Source: Antrodiella citrinella
Lineage: Eukaryota; Basidiomycota; Agaricomycetes; Polyporales; Steccherinaceae
Direction: 5' to 3'
Length of the DNA stretch: 54,148 nt
Assembly: GCA_004802725.1 (NCBI GenBank)
Contig: SGPM01000177.1
Location: 1-54,148, forward strand
Part shown: piece after piece, positions 45,700 to 54,148 of the stretch
Numbering within the stretch: the stretch's first letter is position 1
Layout: the number at the start of each line of letters is the position of its first letter
The notes under the pieces: model-generated
Database searches by the model: none
Told to the model about the DNA's origin: nothing
Seen by the model: only the letters and a program-made list of their open reading frames with translations
Translations under genes and position numbers: made by a program

Positions 45700-47608
45700 T
45701 CATGCACGCAAACCAGTCTTGAACGCAGCTGTGAGCTCTTCTACCACAGACGCATAGTCTCTCGACAAACTGCCTCTGTCCGTGTCGTGCGACGCTTCGT
45801 GGACCAAGTCTCCAGCATGCGCAGCGTTGTGCCACATTACGCTCGAGATGATGTGCGTGCTGGTGTTGTCTGGGATGCGAGTGACGAGCGTTGGGTAGAA
45901 CGGCAGAGGCGTCTGGCCAGGTACAGTGCAGGGGATGTCCATGATGCATTGGAGCAGGAACAGAGGACCGACGCGGAACGCGGTATCTTCGGGCAGCGGC
46001 ATACACGAGAACCACGCCACGATCTCTTTCGCACTCAGGATCTCGTCCGCAAAGTCTAGCTTGTGCACGAAGTTGGAGACGACGTCGCGGATGGCGCCAA
46101 GCGGGATGAACGGTTGGTCACGCTCGTCCGTGATTACGTCTGGTTGGCTGGTGAACACCTGGTAAAGCCGGTCTTTGATGTCTCTACCGGCGAGTCGATA
46201 CCGTCCGATAGCCGGGGAGGCAAGGAGGGTTGCTCGGTTCAAAGTACGGGTGACGACGGATGCCCGTGGTCTTTTGGACGCGTCTCGGTCCCAGCACGAT
46301 GTCAGTAGATGCCATGCTGTGTCTGGGCACGTGGTACCATCATCGAACCGCGGTCGTGGCGGTATTGAGCCGTCGTGGACTCGGATACGGTTCATGAATT
46401 GAGCGAGCGTGAGGTCAGCGAATGGCGCTTCCCCGGTGTATAACTGGTTCAGACAGCGACTCAATCAGCAACTTAATCAAGTTGAGACAATACAAGACTA
46501 CATAGAACACACCTCGACGCAAGTACATGCGAATGAGTACATGTCACTGGCGTACGTGGTTCGCCCGGACGGTAACCCAAAGTGGTCTGGATCGATCACT
46601 TCCGGGGCCTGCCAATACATCGCGCCTCCACCATGCGCTGAGCCGTAGTTGTAGGCGGTTGCTTCTGCGATCAGAGCTGTACCAAAGTCTGTAAGACAGA
46701 CGGTGTCATCATCGTTGAGGAGGATATTTCCCTGATGGACTATCAATATTATTCCGAGGCGAACACGACATATTGTTACTCACGCCATGCAAATCTCCGT
46801 GTACAATGCGTTGTTGATGCAAATAAGCTACGCCCGCCGCTACTTGAAACAACTTCGAATCCTTGAGGTGAGCGGACGGTGGTAGGATGTAAACACAACT
46901 CACCCACTCGTCGATGTATTCCGCCAAACGGCCTCCCGACACGCTCTCCTGCTTCTTGAGCTCGCGTAGGTAGAGCCGGATGCTTCCTTTCTCTCGCCAA
47001 GGAAGGACTATGCACAATGCGTCACTACTAAAGATATCCTGCGAGACTCCCAACAGCTGGAGGACGTGTCGGTGACGCAGGTATTTCCACAGCATCGACT
47101 CGCGAAAGAACGCTCGCCTCTGCTTGATCTTCTCATCTTCTTGCGTGCCGTCGTAAACCCGTATGCGCTTGATGGCGACAGGTGTGCTATGGTAGGTCCC
47201 AATGAACACGTCCGCGAACCCACCGGTGCCTCTACTTTCCGTCTCTGTGCGTCTGACATCTACCAAGAACAGAGCGCCAGGAAGCACGTCATTCTTCAAA
47301 GCCAGTTTCAAGGACAGGCGAAGAAGTTTGTGAGACGTGTCGTATGTCAATCGGTGCTCTTTGGTGGAAGAATCAAGACTCTGGAAGCAGACACATGTAG
47401 TGAGTAACCATTTGAGACATGCATACATAGGGAAATCTATCACCCGCCAGACTTCATCCAACGCAAATGATGCTTTTTCCGAAGGAAGAGATAGAAGCTC
47501 CGACTGCTCGTTTTCATCTCTGAGCGCACGGACGATGTGTTGACGGATTGCATTCCGCTCATTGCGAGACAATGCTCTGCTAGCAGGAGGTTTGCGAGCT
47601 CCAGACAT
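45700..47608 (-). CDS. TKL-type protein kinase K4
   Basis: Exon 1 (47608-47444) encodes MSGARKPPASRALSRNERNA to LDEVWR. A 63-base intron follows. Exon 2 begins SLDSSTKEHRL at 47380. Motifs: ESRGTGGFADVFIGTY, PVAIKRIRVYDG, HRHVLQLLGVS, QQRIVHGDLHG+GNILL, LTDFGTALIAEATAYNYGSA, WQAPEVIDPDHFG and YSFACTCVE. The domain after the kinase (FIPLGAIRDVVSNFVHKLDF to LLQCIMDIPC) is the counterpart of the one in K2 and K3. The gene ends AAFKTGLRA at 45700, so it lacks the acidic tail. All catalytic residues are present. Relative to K2/K3 it is on the opposite strand and more diverged. Confidence 0.85.
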
Positions 47609-48217
47609 ACCTGCACAGTGGATATTTCACGGTATCTGAGCAGGAGGGAGTTGCAGGCAGCAGGCTTGAACACGCAGACGCCCTCCAAGTGGGGGAACGG
47701 TGGTATTCTACCTGACTCGTAGTCTCCCAAGGCAGACCAGGATACGTGACCGAGAGACGAGTCGCGACTAAAGGTCTGCAGCGGGCTTAGGTCAGCCTTC
47801 GGTGTGTAGCGCTGGCGATATTGGGGTCGGGTTGGTATCTGTTGGTATTTGTCTTCGTCCTATTTGCTGTGCTTGGTACCGCGTGGATCGTTGGATTGCG
47901 AGTGGGTCGTCGTCGGGATTGTCGGACAACGTAGAGTATATAAGACTAGAGGGTTGTGAGAGTGTACTGTAGCTTCGCTTCGAACACAGACTTTAGCCCT
48001 GTCTCTTCGTGTGTGAACTCTTTCCCTTTTCCGTGTGCGTTAGCGCTTGCCGCGAACGTCACATATTTTTGACAGTAACTTCTTCTCTCACTCTCACTCG
48101 ACTTCAACAACCTTTTCTTTCGGTCTCGTCCTCCTGGCTACCTCTCGAGTTTGATCACCTCGAGTCTCCGTTGGACGACAAACCCCAACAACACTCGGTA
48201 CTTTGCCACTCCCTCCG
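47609..48217 (+). promoter_or_regulatory. Leader region of the retroelement with TATA box
   Basis: No gene is seen on the plus strand. A TATA box tatataag lies at 47937-47944, about 275 bases before the first ATG at 48218, and the sequence after it is C/T-rich. This could be the U3/R part of a 5' LTR. I could not define LTR ends or a tRNA primer site, and the end of the window gives no matching 3' copy. Confidence 0.4.
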
Positions 48218-49087
48218 ATGGCGTACCACCTCCGCTCCCGCAGTGCTGCTGGGCGCGCGGCCAGTATTCCTGGCTCGTTCGATAACCCCAAGACCACGGA
48301 CTTCGTTCCGTCTTCCGCCCTCTCCCCAGTGTCGTCCCATGACGCACCAAGCGAGCAGCGTGCGCGTTCCGAGGCTGTTCAAGGGCTTACTGCCTACAAC
48401 ACCTCGCGTACTCCTTCGCCGGAGCCTGAGGGCTCACGCGTTCAGGGTAATGTGACCTCCCTTGTACCTAGTATACAGGACAATATATCCCAGGAGCCAG
48501 AGGGCGTACGAAATGCCCTTCCGGCTCCTAGTATTTCTTCTTCACAACGTGGACGAAGCATGAGTCTTCAGACACCTGTCCGAACCAGTGCGGACATGAC
48601 CAGAACTGCACCCTTGAGTGGTGCTCAACGCTCCGCTGTGGCAAGAGCCGAGCAAGAATTGTCTCAGACAGACAAGGCCCGCTATGAGAAACGCATGCGG
48701 GCTGTTGGTAACGCTACGGGCCCCAGAGAGCGTACCCATTCACCCGGCGAAGGCACATCCAAACGACAGGGTAAGACCGTGGATCCCAGGAACTGGGGTG
48801 CGGTAGAGATTCCTGCTGACGAAATGGATCCAGAGATTCAATGGCAGGCCTTCAGACAGTACGCGACAGTCCAGGCGGCTGCTCGCGAAGAATTACCTGA
48901 CGACTCCGATGGGAGTCTTGAGGTTCAGCGAGAGATGCTGGAATTTTACAAGGCATGGAAAGCCATGCAACAGGCCCGCGAACTTGACGAAGAGTCAGCT
49001 GGCTCGCAGCAACTGGCTCCCGAGGGACCTGTCCCCAGTATCTCCACCCGGCACGTTGAAATTCATGACGCTGAGCATAAGAGGTAA
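48218..49087 (+). CDS. Retroelement ORF1 (N-terminal Gag region)
   Basis: 290 residues from MAYHLRSRSAAGRAASIPG. The N-terminal half is low-complexity and Ser/Pro-rich. The C-terminal half is more charged and helical (AQRSAVARAEQELSQTDKAR, LEVQREMLEFYKAWKAMQQA). It ends EIHDAEHKR at the stop 49085-49087. The Gag core continues one frame over (GKKHKKHRKMSPK), so this part is either a separate ORF or the first part of a frameshifted Gag. Confidence 0.7.
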   Translation: MAYHLRSRSAAGRAASIPGSFDNPKTTDFVPSSALSPVSSHDAPSEQRARSEAVQGLTAYNTSRTPSPEPEGSRVQGNVTSLVPSIQDNISQEPEGVRNALPAPSISSSQRGRSMSLQTPVRTSADMTRTAPLSGAQRSAVARAEQELSQTDKARYEKRMRAVGNATGPRERTHSPGEGTSKRQGKTVDPRNWGAVEIPADEMDPEIQWQAFRQYATVQAAAREELPDDSDGSLEVQREMLEFYKAWKAMQQARELDEESAGSQQLAPEGPVPSISTRHVEIHDAEHKR

Positions 49088-49109
49088 GAAACACAAGAAA
49101 CATCGGAAG

Positions 49110-52100
49110 ATGTCTCCGAAGGCACGCCAGGAGGCTACGGATCGCGGCGCTGCACCCACTGATGTTGCGGAATTATTCGTAGATGATTCTATGAAGGCCA
49201 ATACCCGGGGATTTCGGAAACACCCCAATCGTGATGGAGCTGCTAGCTTTGCGCCCGTTCACCAGGTGGTTCCCGACAGCTATCTTGGACGTGCCTTGCA
49301 ATTACCCAAGGGCCGTCGGGGTCGCGCGACTAAGGATGACCCGTCCGATTCTTCTGATTCATCGTCAGACTCATCGGATGATTCATCCAACGAGAGTCCC
49401 GAGTCAGACTCGTCCGACTCCGACTCCGACAGTTCAGGCAATCGTCGTCGCAGAAGGCGTCGTCATGGAAAAACACGGTCGAAGAAGAACCGTAAGCATG
49501 ACCGTGGAGAACGCTTCATGAAACCTGAGAAGCCGGAGGCCTACGATGGTCGTCCTGATGCAGAAGTCTTTCATAAATTCATTCGTCAAATCACTCGGCT
49601 CGTTGAAGCATACAAGCTGGACAATACCCAGGTTGCAGTCACTGTCTCCGACTACTTGAAGGGTGATGCTTATAAGTTCTACGCTAATACTATAGACATT
49701 GACAATCCATCTGAATGGTCTCTACGAGATATCTTCATTGGTCTGTTTAACTACTGCTTCACTATGGATTTCCGCGTCCAGCAAAGGGATAAGTTACGCA
49801 CTGCACGACAGAACGGTCGTACAGTACGCGAATTCGCTCACGAGCTTCAGGACTTGTTTAGAATGACCGGATATGTCTCACGAGAGGATCAGGTTGACCG
49901 TCTCTTCAACGGGCTCCATCCCAAGATCCAAGCAAGTCTCTGGGAACACAAACTCAGTCCAGCGACAGCCTCTTGGGACGAGATGCTCAATGAAGCTATC
50001 TTTATTGAGACTGCTCATAAAGTCACTGAACGACACAAGTTGAACTCTGGGTCTCGTCCCGACAAGGGTAAATCTCGCGACACCGGTCATGGTGGGAGCA
50101 CATCAGGCTCTGGATTTGGTCGACAGTGGAGGAACCTCAACAGTCGACGAGACGAGCAGAGTACTCGCACACCAGTGAAGCCACAGACTGGCAACCCTCT
50201 GCAACGTCCGTCAGCTCGAACCTCTGGTACGTCAAGTGGTCGTCCTAAGCCCAAGCCGAACAGCGATAGTCGCAACAGTAATAACTTGAGCGAACGCGAG
50301 AAAACAGACTTGCGTGCCGCTGGGAAGTGTTTCCTGTGCAAGGAACCTGGTCATATGGCACGTAACTGTCCGCAGGCTAATCATGTCCCATCCGAACGGA
50401 AAGGTAAACCACCTGGACTCCCGACGTACAGCATCGGTATTGACAGCGAACACCTGCGAACTCTTGCTGAGTCAACAGTCGCTGCGGAGGAGCTTGAGAT
50501 TGCTCACCTCTCCATTGGGTCCACCGTGGCCGAGACAACAGCGGTAGCACTCGATGACCGTGAATGCGACAGCGACAACGAGTCAGAAATCGCTGCGCCA
50601 GTGGACTTCTTGGGGTTACGTGCTGAGAAGCTTCTTGATGAGCATGCCCCCTACACCTCATTGGGACGAGATAAGAAATCCCGTCTTTCATACGGTCCGT
50701 TCATGGTGCATCAGACGTCGGACTCGCAGTATGTCATTTTGAGTGGGGATCTCTGGGAGGACGTCCTTATAGACACTGATAGTTTGCGGGATCCGATGTT
50801 CAACCTTGTTCGTTGGTTCCAGGATACCTTGATGCCCGGCCTGAACCTGACCATCCCCGATTCGTGCCCGCCCATGGGTGATGTTGATGTGGAGCGTACT
50901 CGTTTGATCTTGAACTCATGCTTGAAGAGCAAAGGGCCCGATGATCGATTTGATGTGGAACGCATGGACACAGACAATTTGCGCATACATGACGACGAGC
51001 TAGGAGTTTCGTGTATCTTCAGTACGGCGTTCCTTGACAGCTCGGAACAAGAGATTGCCTCAACCTACCTTACTTGTGCGGGTCACTTTCTGGTGCCTGC
51101 CGAAAGGGGCACTCTTGAAGATAGGGATGGTAGCGAACTCAATGCGCTACTCATTGAAACATCTGTAGCAGGAAATGATCAGGTACGTCCTGCGTGTCTC
51201 AGTCTGAACGCAGTGAACTCACGTTCAGATGCAACGGCGCTGCCACTAGCAGCTCTTCAACGAAATGCATTCTCTCCTAGAGACTTTCGTCGCCTCATCC
51301 CGGAACCGATTGTCATTGTCGTGAAGATAGCGGGACAGCCCGCGCGAACCCTCTTGGACTCAGGTTCGTTGGGAGACTTCATCTCTGCGAGATTTGCTCA
51401 TCAGGTTGGCGTACAGGTTTTCGAGCTTGAAAAACCCCTCCCGTTGCATCTTGCTGTCCAAGGTTCGCGAGCCAAGATCTCGACGGGCTGTAAGGCTCGT
51501 CTGCAGTACCAGTCAGTTAGCGAAGAGCGATACTTTGATGTAGCCAACTTGCTTAACTATGATATGATCTTGGGCACCCCCTTTATGTTCCAACATCGAG
51601 TGATGATTAGTCTGAATCCCACGACGGTCGAGATTGGCAGCGCAGCCGCGCTCCCTATTGAAGGCAAACGTGTGCGGGTTCTTGAGTCACGCGCCGCGGA
51701 AGTATTCGACGAACATCTTGAGTTGGCCAGACAACTTCTGCGTAAGTATGCTGAACCCATTTGCAAGGAGGCGAGCGACTCCCCGCTGCCTCCTCTGCGC
51801 GCTATCAACCATCAGATTCCTTTGAAGGAGCCGGCCAAAATCTACCATTGGCGGCCATCCAGATGTCCCGATGCACATCGCGCCAGCTGGATTGAGAAGC
51901 GCGACGCGTACTTGCAGTCGGGTCGTTGGCAGATGTCGACGGCTCGTAATACCAGTCCGATGTTGTTATTGACGAAGCCCGGGACTGGTGTGAAAGGTAT
52001 TCCTCCACGTCTTCGTGTCGTTTTTGATTTACGAGAGCGTAACCAGAACACCGAGAAAGTGGTCTCGCCACTGCCAGACATGGAAGGGATCCTGCGTCGC

Positions 52101-53969
52101 ATGGCGCGGAAGCCGTACCGCTCCCTGATCGACGGTAAAGACGCCTACGAGCAGATTCGTGTCGAGCCGTCTCACGTCGAGCGTACCGCAATGACGACTC
52201 CTGATGGGAATATGGTGTCTTTAGTTATGCAGCAAGGCGACTGTAACGCGGTCGCGACGTACCAGACATTGATGAACCATATCTTCGGGCCCTATATTGG
52301 GCGGTTCATGGATGTTTATCTTGACGATATCGTGATCTATTCCGATACTCTAGAAGAGCACATTCAACATGTTAAGATTATACTTGATATCTTGAAGAAG
52401 GAACAGCTTTACCTTAGTGCAACAAAGCTGAAGTTTCTTGCATCTGAGGTAAAGGTCTTAGGTCGCATTGTCGATGGCCAAGACATTCGGATGGATCCTG
52501 ACAAGGTTGATTCCGTGTTGAACTGGAAGGTGCCAACAAGCAAAGAGCTCTTGCGTGGCTTCCTTGGCTCCGTAGGGTATCTTGCTGACGATATCGCGAC
52601 TGTGCGTATTCCTATGGGCGTGTTAACGTCTTTAACTGGAACGACGACAAACTTTCAATGGGACTTTACTCACCAGCGCGCGTTTGACGAGATTAAACAG
52701 CTGCTGCATGATCATCGTGAGCACCGTCGTGTACCGTTGGACTACTCCGATGGTGCGCCCCCGATCTGGCTGGTAACCGACGGTTCCCTTGGAGGGATTG
52801 CAGGTGTCGTAACACAGGGCGCCGACTGGCGAACTGGTCGCGTTGCTGCATTCTTCTCTGCGAAACTCTCCTCGGCTCAGATGAATTACCCTGTGCATGA
52901 GATTGAGATGTTAGCTGGTATAGAGTCCATGCAGCGTCACCGGGACATACTCTTAGGCTGCCCGTTCACTTGGGTGACAGATCATAAGGGCCTTACACAT
53001 TTCTTGGCACAGCGTAACCTGTCAGGGCGCCAGGCGCGGTGGCTCGAGAAGATCTCCGAGTTTAATTTTCGTGTTGAGTATGTGCCTGGCGTCGAGAACG
53101 TTCTCGCGGACGCGCTGTCGCGTATGTACTCGAACGACCGCGCAGGAACTGTTCGTGCCGCATCAGAGTATGTTCAGTTCGACGATGACGAGCACTTACC
53201 GCAGCAACTCGCGTCCATTCGCATTTCTGCTCCCGTGTATGTTGGGCTTGAGGCCATGGCTATAACTGGTCGTGGACGTTCGCAAGCAGTTCGACAGAGC
53301 GAGCGACTGCGAACACGTTCACAGACTGTCGCACCATTGGCTACTTCGCCAGTGGTGTCGCCGGTTGTGAGGCGTGGCACAAGCGTGCCTGCGAAACGTG
53401 CGCGCGTTGTGACGAAAGCAGCGACTGGAGGGCGGGAATCTGTTCCCGCGCCGCCCGTAAGGCGAGCGCGAAAGGAGCCTCCAGCTCCAGCTGAGACCGG
53501 CCGTCCTGAGACGGCGACTGAGTTTTCCAAACGGATTAAGCGTGTCGTCCTTCACGGTCCTCGTGAACAACGCCAGGAGGGCGGGAATCCTGACCTGGAT
53601 ACCTCCAATGAGTCTTTGGACCCATCGGCAATTGTAGATCCGACACCTGAATTCCAAGCCCACGCTACGAACGTAGCAGATGTGATCAATTCTGAGAAAG
53701 CAAATGAGTTTCTTGGTCACCTGTCTAGCACGACGGAAGGTATCGACTTACCGACAGCTTTGAAGGATCGCTACGGTGAGGATCCTTTCTTCGCAATCAT
53801 TCTTGCGAATCCAAACAACTACAAGAACTTTCGAGTCAGTGATGGCCTAGTGTTCCTGAAGGAACATGAACATGAATACCTTTGCATTCCTAACATCCAG
53901 TATAAGGAAAGGAGTGTGCGCGAGATCACGATCTTGCACGCGCACCAGCTGTGTGCGCTGACTTTGTAA
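49110..53969 (+). CDS. Retroelement Gag-Pol polyprotein
   Basis: The frame is open from 48909. The first Met outside the ORF1 overlap is at 49110 (MSPKARQEATDRG). Gag: a Ser/Asp-rich stretch near 49340-49440, a retrotransposon Gag core at about 49530-49990 (EWSLRDIFIGLFNYCF, FRVQQRDKLRTARQNG), and a zinc knuckle CFLCKEPGHMARNC near 50330. Protease at about 51300-51640 (RTLLDSGSLGDFIS, DMILGTPFM). Reverse transcriptase at about 51880-52570, with FDLRERN and catalytic VYLDDIVIYSD. RNase H at about 52740-53110 (WLVTDGSLGGIAG, VHEIEMLAGIESM, WVTDHKGL). An Arg/Pro-rich linker of ~110 residues follows. The integrase begins FFAIILANP to EITILHAHQL and then stops at 53969, so its catalytic D-D-E core is absent. 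Confidence 0.9.
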   Translation: MSPKARQEATDRGAAPTDVAELFVDDSMKANTRGFRKHPNRDGAASFAPVHQVVPDSYLGRALQLPKGRRGRATKDDPSDSSDSSSDSSDDSSNESPESDSSDSDSDSSGNRRRRRRRHGKTRSKKNRKHDRGERFMKPEKPEAYDGRPDAEVFHKFIRQITRLVEAYKLDNTQVAVTVSDYLKGDAYKFYANTIDIDNPSEWSLRDIFIGLFNYCFTMDFRVQQRDKLRTARQNGRTVREFAHELQDLFRMTGYVSREDQVDRLFNGLHPKIQASLWEHKLSPATASWDEMLNEAIFIETAHKVTERHKLNSGSRPDKGKSRDTGHGGSTSGSGFGRQWRNLNSRRDEQSTRTPVKPQTGNPLQRPSARTSGTSSGRPKPKPNSDSRNSNNLSEREKTDLRAAGKCFLCKEPGHMARNCPQANHVPSERKGKPPGLPTYSIGIDSEHLRTLAESTVAAEELEIAHLSIGSTVAETTAVALDDRECDSDNESEIAAPVDFLGLRAEKLLDEHAPYTSLGRDKKSRLSYGPFMVHQTSDSQYVILSGDLWEDVLIDTDSLRDPMFNLVRWFQDTLMPGLNLTIPDSCPPMGDVDVERTRLILNSCLKSKGPDDRFDVERMDTDNLRIHDDELGVSCIFSTAFLDSSEQEIASTYLTCAGHFLVPAERGTLEDRDGSELNALLIETSVAGNDQVRPACLSLNAVNSRSDATALPLAALQRNAFSPRDFRRLIPEPIVIVVKIAGQPARTLLDSGSLGDFISARFAHQVGVQVFELEKPLPLHLAVQGSRAKISTGCKARLQYQSVSEERYFDVANLLNYDMILGTPFMFQHRVMISLNPTTVEIGSAAALPIEGKRVRVLESRAAEVFDEHLELARQLLRKYAEPICKEASDSPLPPLRAINHQIPLKEPAKIYHWRPSRCPDAHRASWIEKRDAYLQSGRWQMSTARNTSPMLLLTKPGTGVKGIPPRLRVVFDLRERNQNTEKVVSPLPDMEGILRRMARKPYRSLIDGKDAYEQIRVEPSHVERTAMTTPDGNMVSLVMQQGDCNAVATYQTLMNHIFGPYIGRFMDVYLDDIVIYSDTLEEHIQHVKIILDILKKEQLYLSATKLKFLASEVKVLGRIVDGQDIRMDPDKVDSVLNWKVPTSKELLRGFLGSVGYLADDIATVRIPMGVLTSLTGTTTNFQWDFTHQRAFDEIKQLLHDHREHRRVPLDYSDGAPPIWLVTDGSLGGIAGVVTQGADWRTGRVAAFFSAKLSSAQMNYPVHEIEMLAGIESMQRHRDILLGCPFTWVTDHKGLTHFLAQRNLSGRQARWLEKISEFNFRVEYVPGVENVLADALSRMYSNDRAGTVRAASEYVQFDDDEHLPQQLASIRISAPVYVGLEAMAITGRGRSQAVRQSERLRTRSQTVAPLATSPVVSPVVRRGTSVPAKRARVVTKAATGGRESVPAPPVRRARKEPPAPAETGRPETATEFSKRIKRVVLHGPREQRQEGGNPDLDTSNESLDPSAIVDPTPEFQAHATNVADVINSEKANEFLGHLSSTTEGIDLPTALKDRYGEDPFFAIILANPNNYKNFRVSDGLVFLKEHEHEYLCIPNIQYKERSVREITILHAHQLCALTL

Positions 53970-54148
53970 AACAAGAGACCACCAAGCTGGGCAGAGCTTG
54001 TGTTCAGCGTGGCCAGGATAGTTTTATGTATAACCCTGGGCCAGGCATTGTACAGCTAGTAATATTGTACAGCTAGTAATATTGTACAATGTCATGTAAA
54101 AAATGGTTGTAAAACATAGTCTGTTGTTAAATAGTTGAATAAAATGAA
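53970..54148. repeat. 3' flank of the element with a 17-base tandem repeat
   Basis: attgtacagctagtaat occurs at 54047-54063 and 54064-54080, and a partial copy attgtaca follows at 54081. The last 60 bases are A/T-rich (gtaaaaaatgg, aaatagttgaataaaatg). No integrase sequence is seen after the stop at 53969. Confidence 0.8.

Larger units (their letters stand above)
48218..53969 (+). mobile_element. Ty3/gypsy LTR retrotransposon, incomplete
   Basis: Order of parts: ORF1, Gag with CCHC knuckle, aspartic protease, reverse transcriptase, RNase H, Arg-rich linker, start of integrase. Reverse transcriptase before integrase is the Ty3/gypsy order. The integrase stops within its N-terminal zinc-binding region, so the element could not integrate by itself. 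LTRs were not found within the window, and the 3' one may lie beyond it or be lost. Confidence 0.88.

Noticed and set aside
49084..49135. A 47-base intron (GTAAGA ... GCCAG) joining ORF1 to the Gag-Pol frame
   Set aside because: The donor is good, but joining at that acceptor gives the wrong frame, and other nearby AGs do not fit either.
47609..54148. A full 5' LTR, primer binding site and 3' LTR for the retroelement
   Set aside because: I found a TATA box but no direct repeat between the two flanks and no convincing tRNA match, so LTRs are not annotated.
1..54148. tRNA genes, rRNA genes, CRISPR arrays or bacterial-type operons
   Set aside because: No cloverleaf with a proper B-box, no rRNA motif and no spaced repeats were seen. 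Gene structure is eukaryotic throughout.

Overview
The window reads as genomic DNA of a filamentous basidiomycete, probably an agaricomycete. Most genes are cut by short GT-AG introns of about 45 to 65 bases. The gene families fit that group: TKL-type kinases with an H-G-D-L-H-G-G-N catalytic loop, HET-domain and F-box proteins, a seven-helix-like basidiomycete membrane protein, and a Ty3/gypsy element with a CCHC Gag and a YLDD reverse transcriptase. Isolated N bases (near 8346, 8604, 15569, 15675, 15711 and 15958) show that the consensus has weak spots. I cannot name the species.

Region 1 (1-14.6 kb) is a large imperfect palindrome. A left arm (1 to about 4187) and a right arm (about 10351 to 14531) are inverted copies with roughly 98% identity by eye. 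They flank a loop of about 6.2 kb. The right arm holds an intact MFS transporter of the allantoate/nicotinate permease type and the 3' half of an F-box gene whose 5' half lies in the loop. The left arm repeats the transporter (now frameshifted) and only the 3' part of the F-box gene, and its inner end cuts into a HET-domain gene. The right arm is therefore the likely donor. The loop also holds an intact HET-domain gene and a clean VPS68/TMEM50 gene.

Region 2 (14.6-22.4 kb) holds an Arg/His/Ser-rich hypothetical protein, an F-box remnant, a first TKL-like kinase (K1), a possible gene relic and a two-exon hypothetical protein of about 254 residues.

Region 3 (about 22.5-38.65 kb) is a tandem segmental duplication of two units, each made of about 1.9 kb of unassigned sequence, a kinase gene with a long acidic tail (K2, K3), and SNF8 (ESCRT-II). 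SNF8 is intact only in unit 2. Unit 2 also carries an inserted membrane-protein gene with a frame-breaking 7-base triplication. K2 has an expanded A-B-A-B-A higher-order repeat where K3 has a single module.

Region 4 (38.7-47.6 kb) holds relics of a UDP-glycosyltransferase and a cytochrome P450, an intact 1-Cys peroxiredoxin gene, a cysteine-free secreted repeat protein, and a fourth kinase (K4).

Region 5 (47.6 kb to the end) holds a Ty3/gypsy element with two ORFs and an integrase cut off near its N-terminus.

Overall, a few housekeeping genes (VPS68, SNF8, PRX1) sit in a rearranging accessory region of kinases, HET and F-box genes, where palindromic and tandem duplications can be read through their scars.
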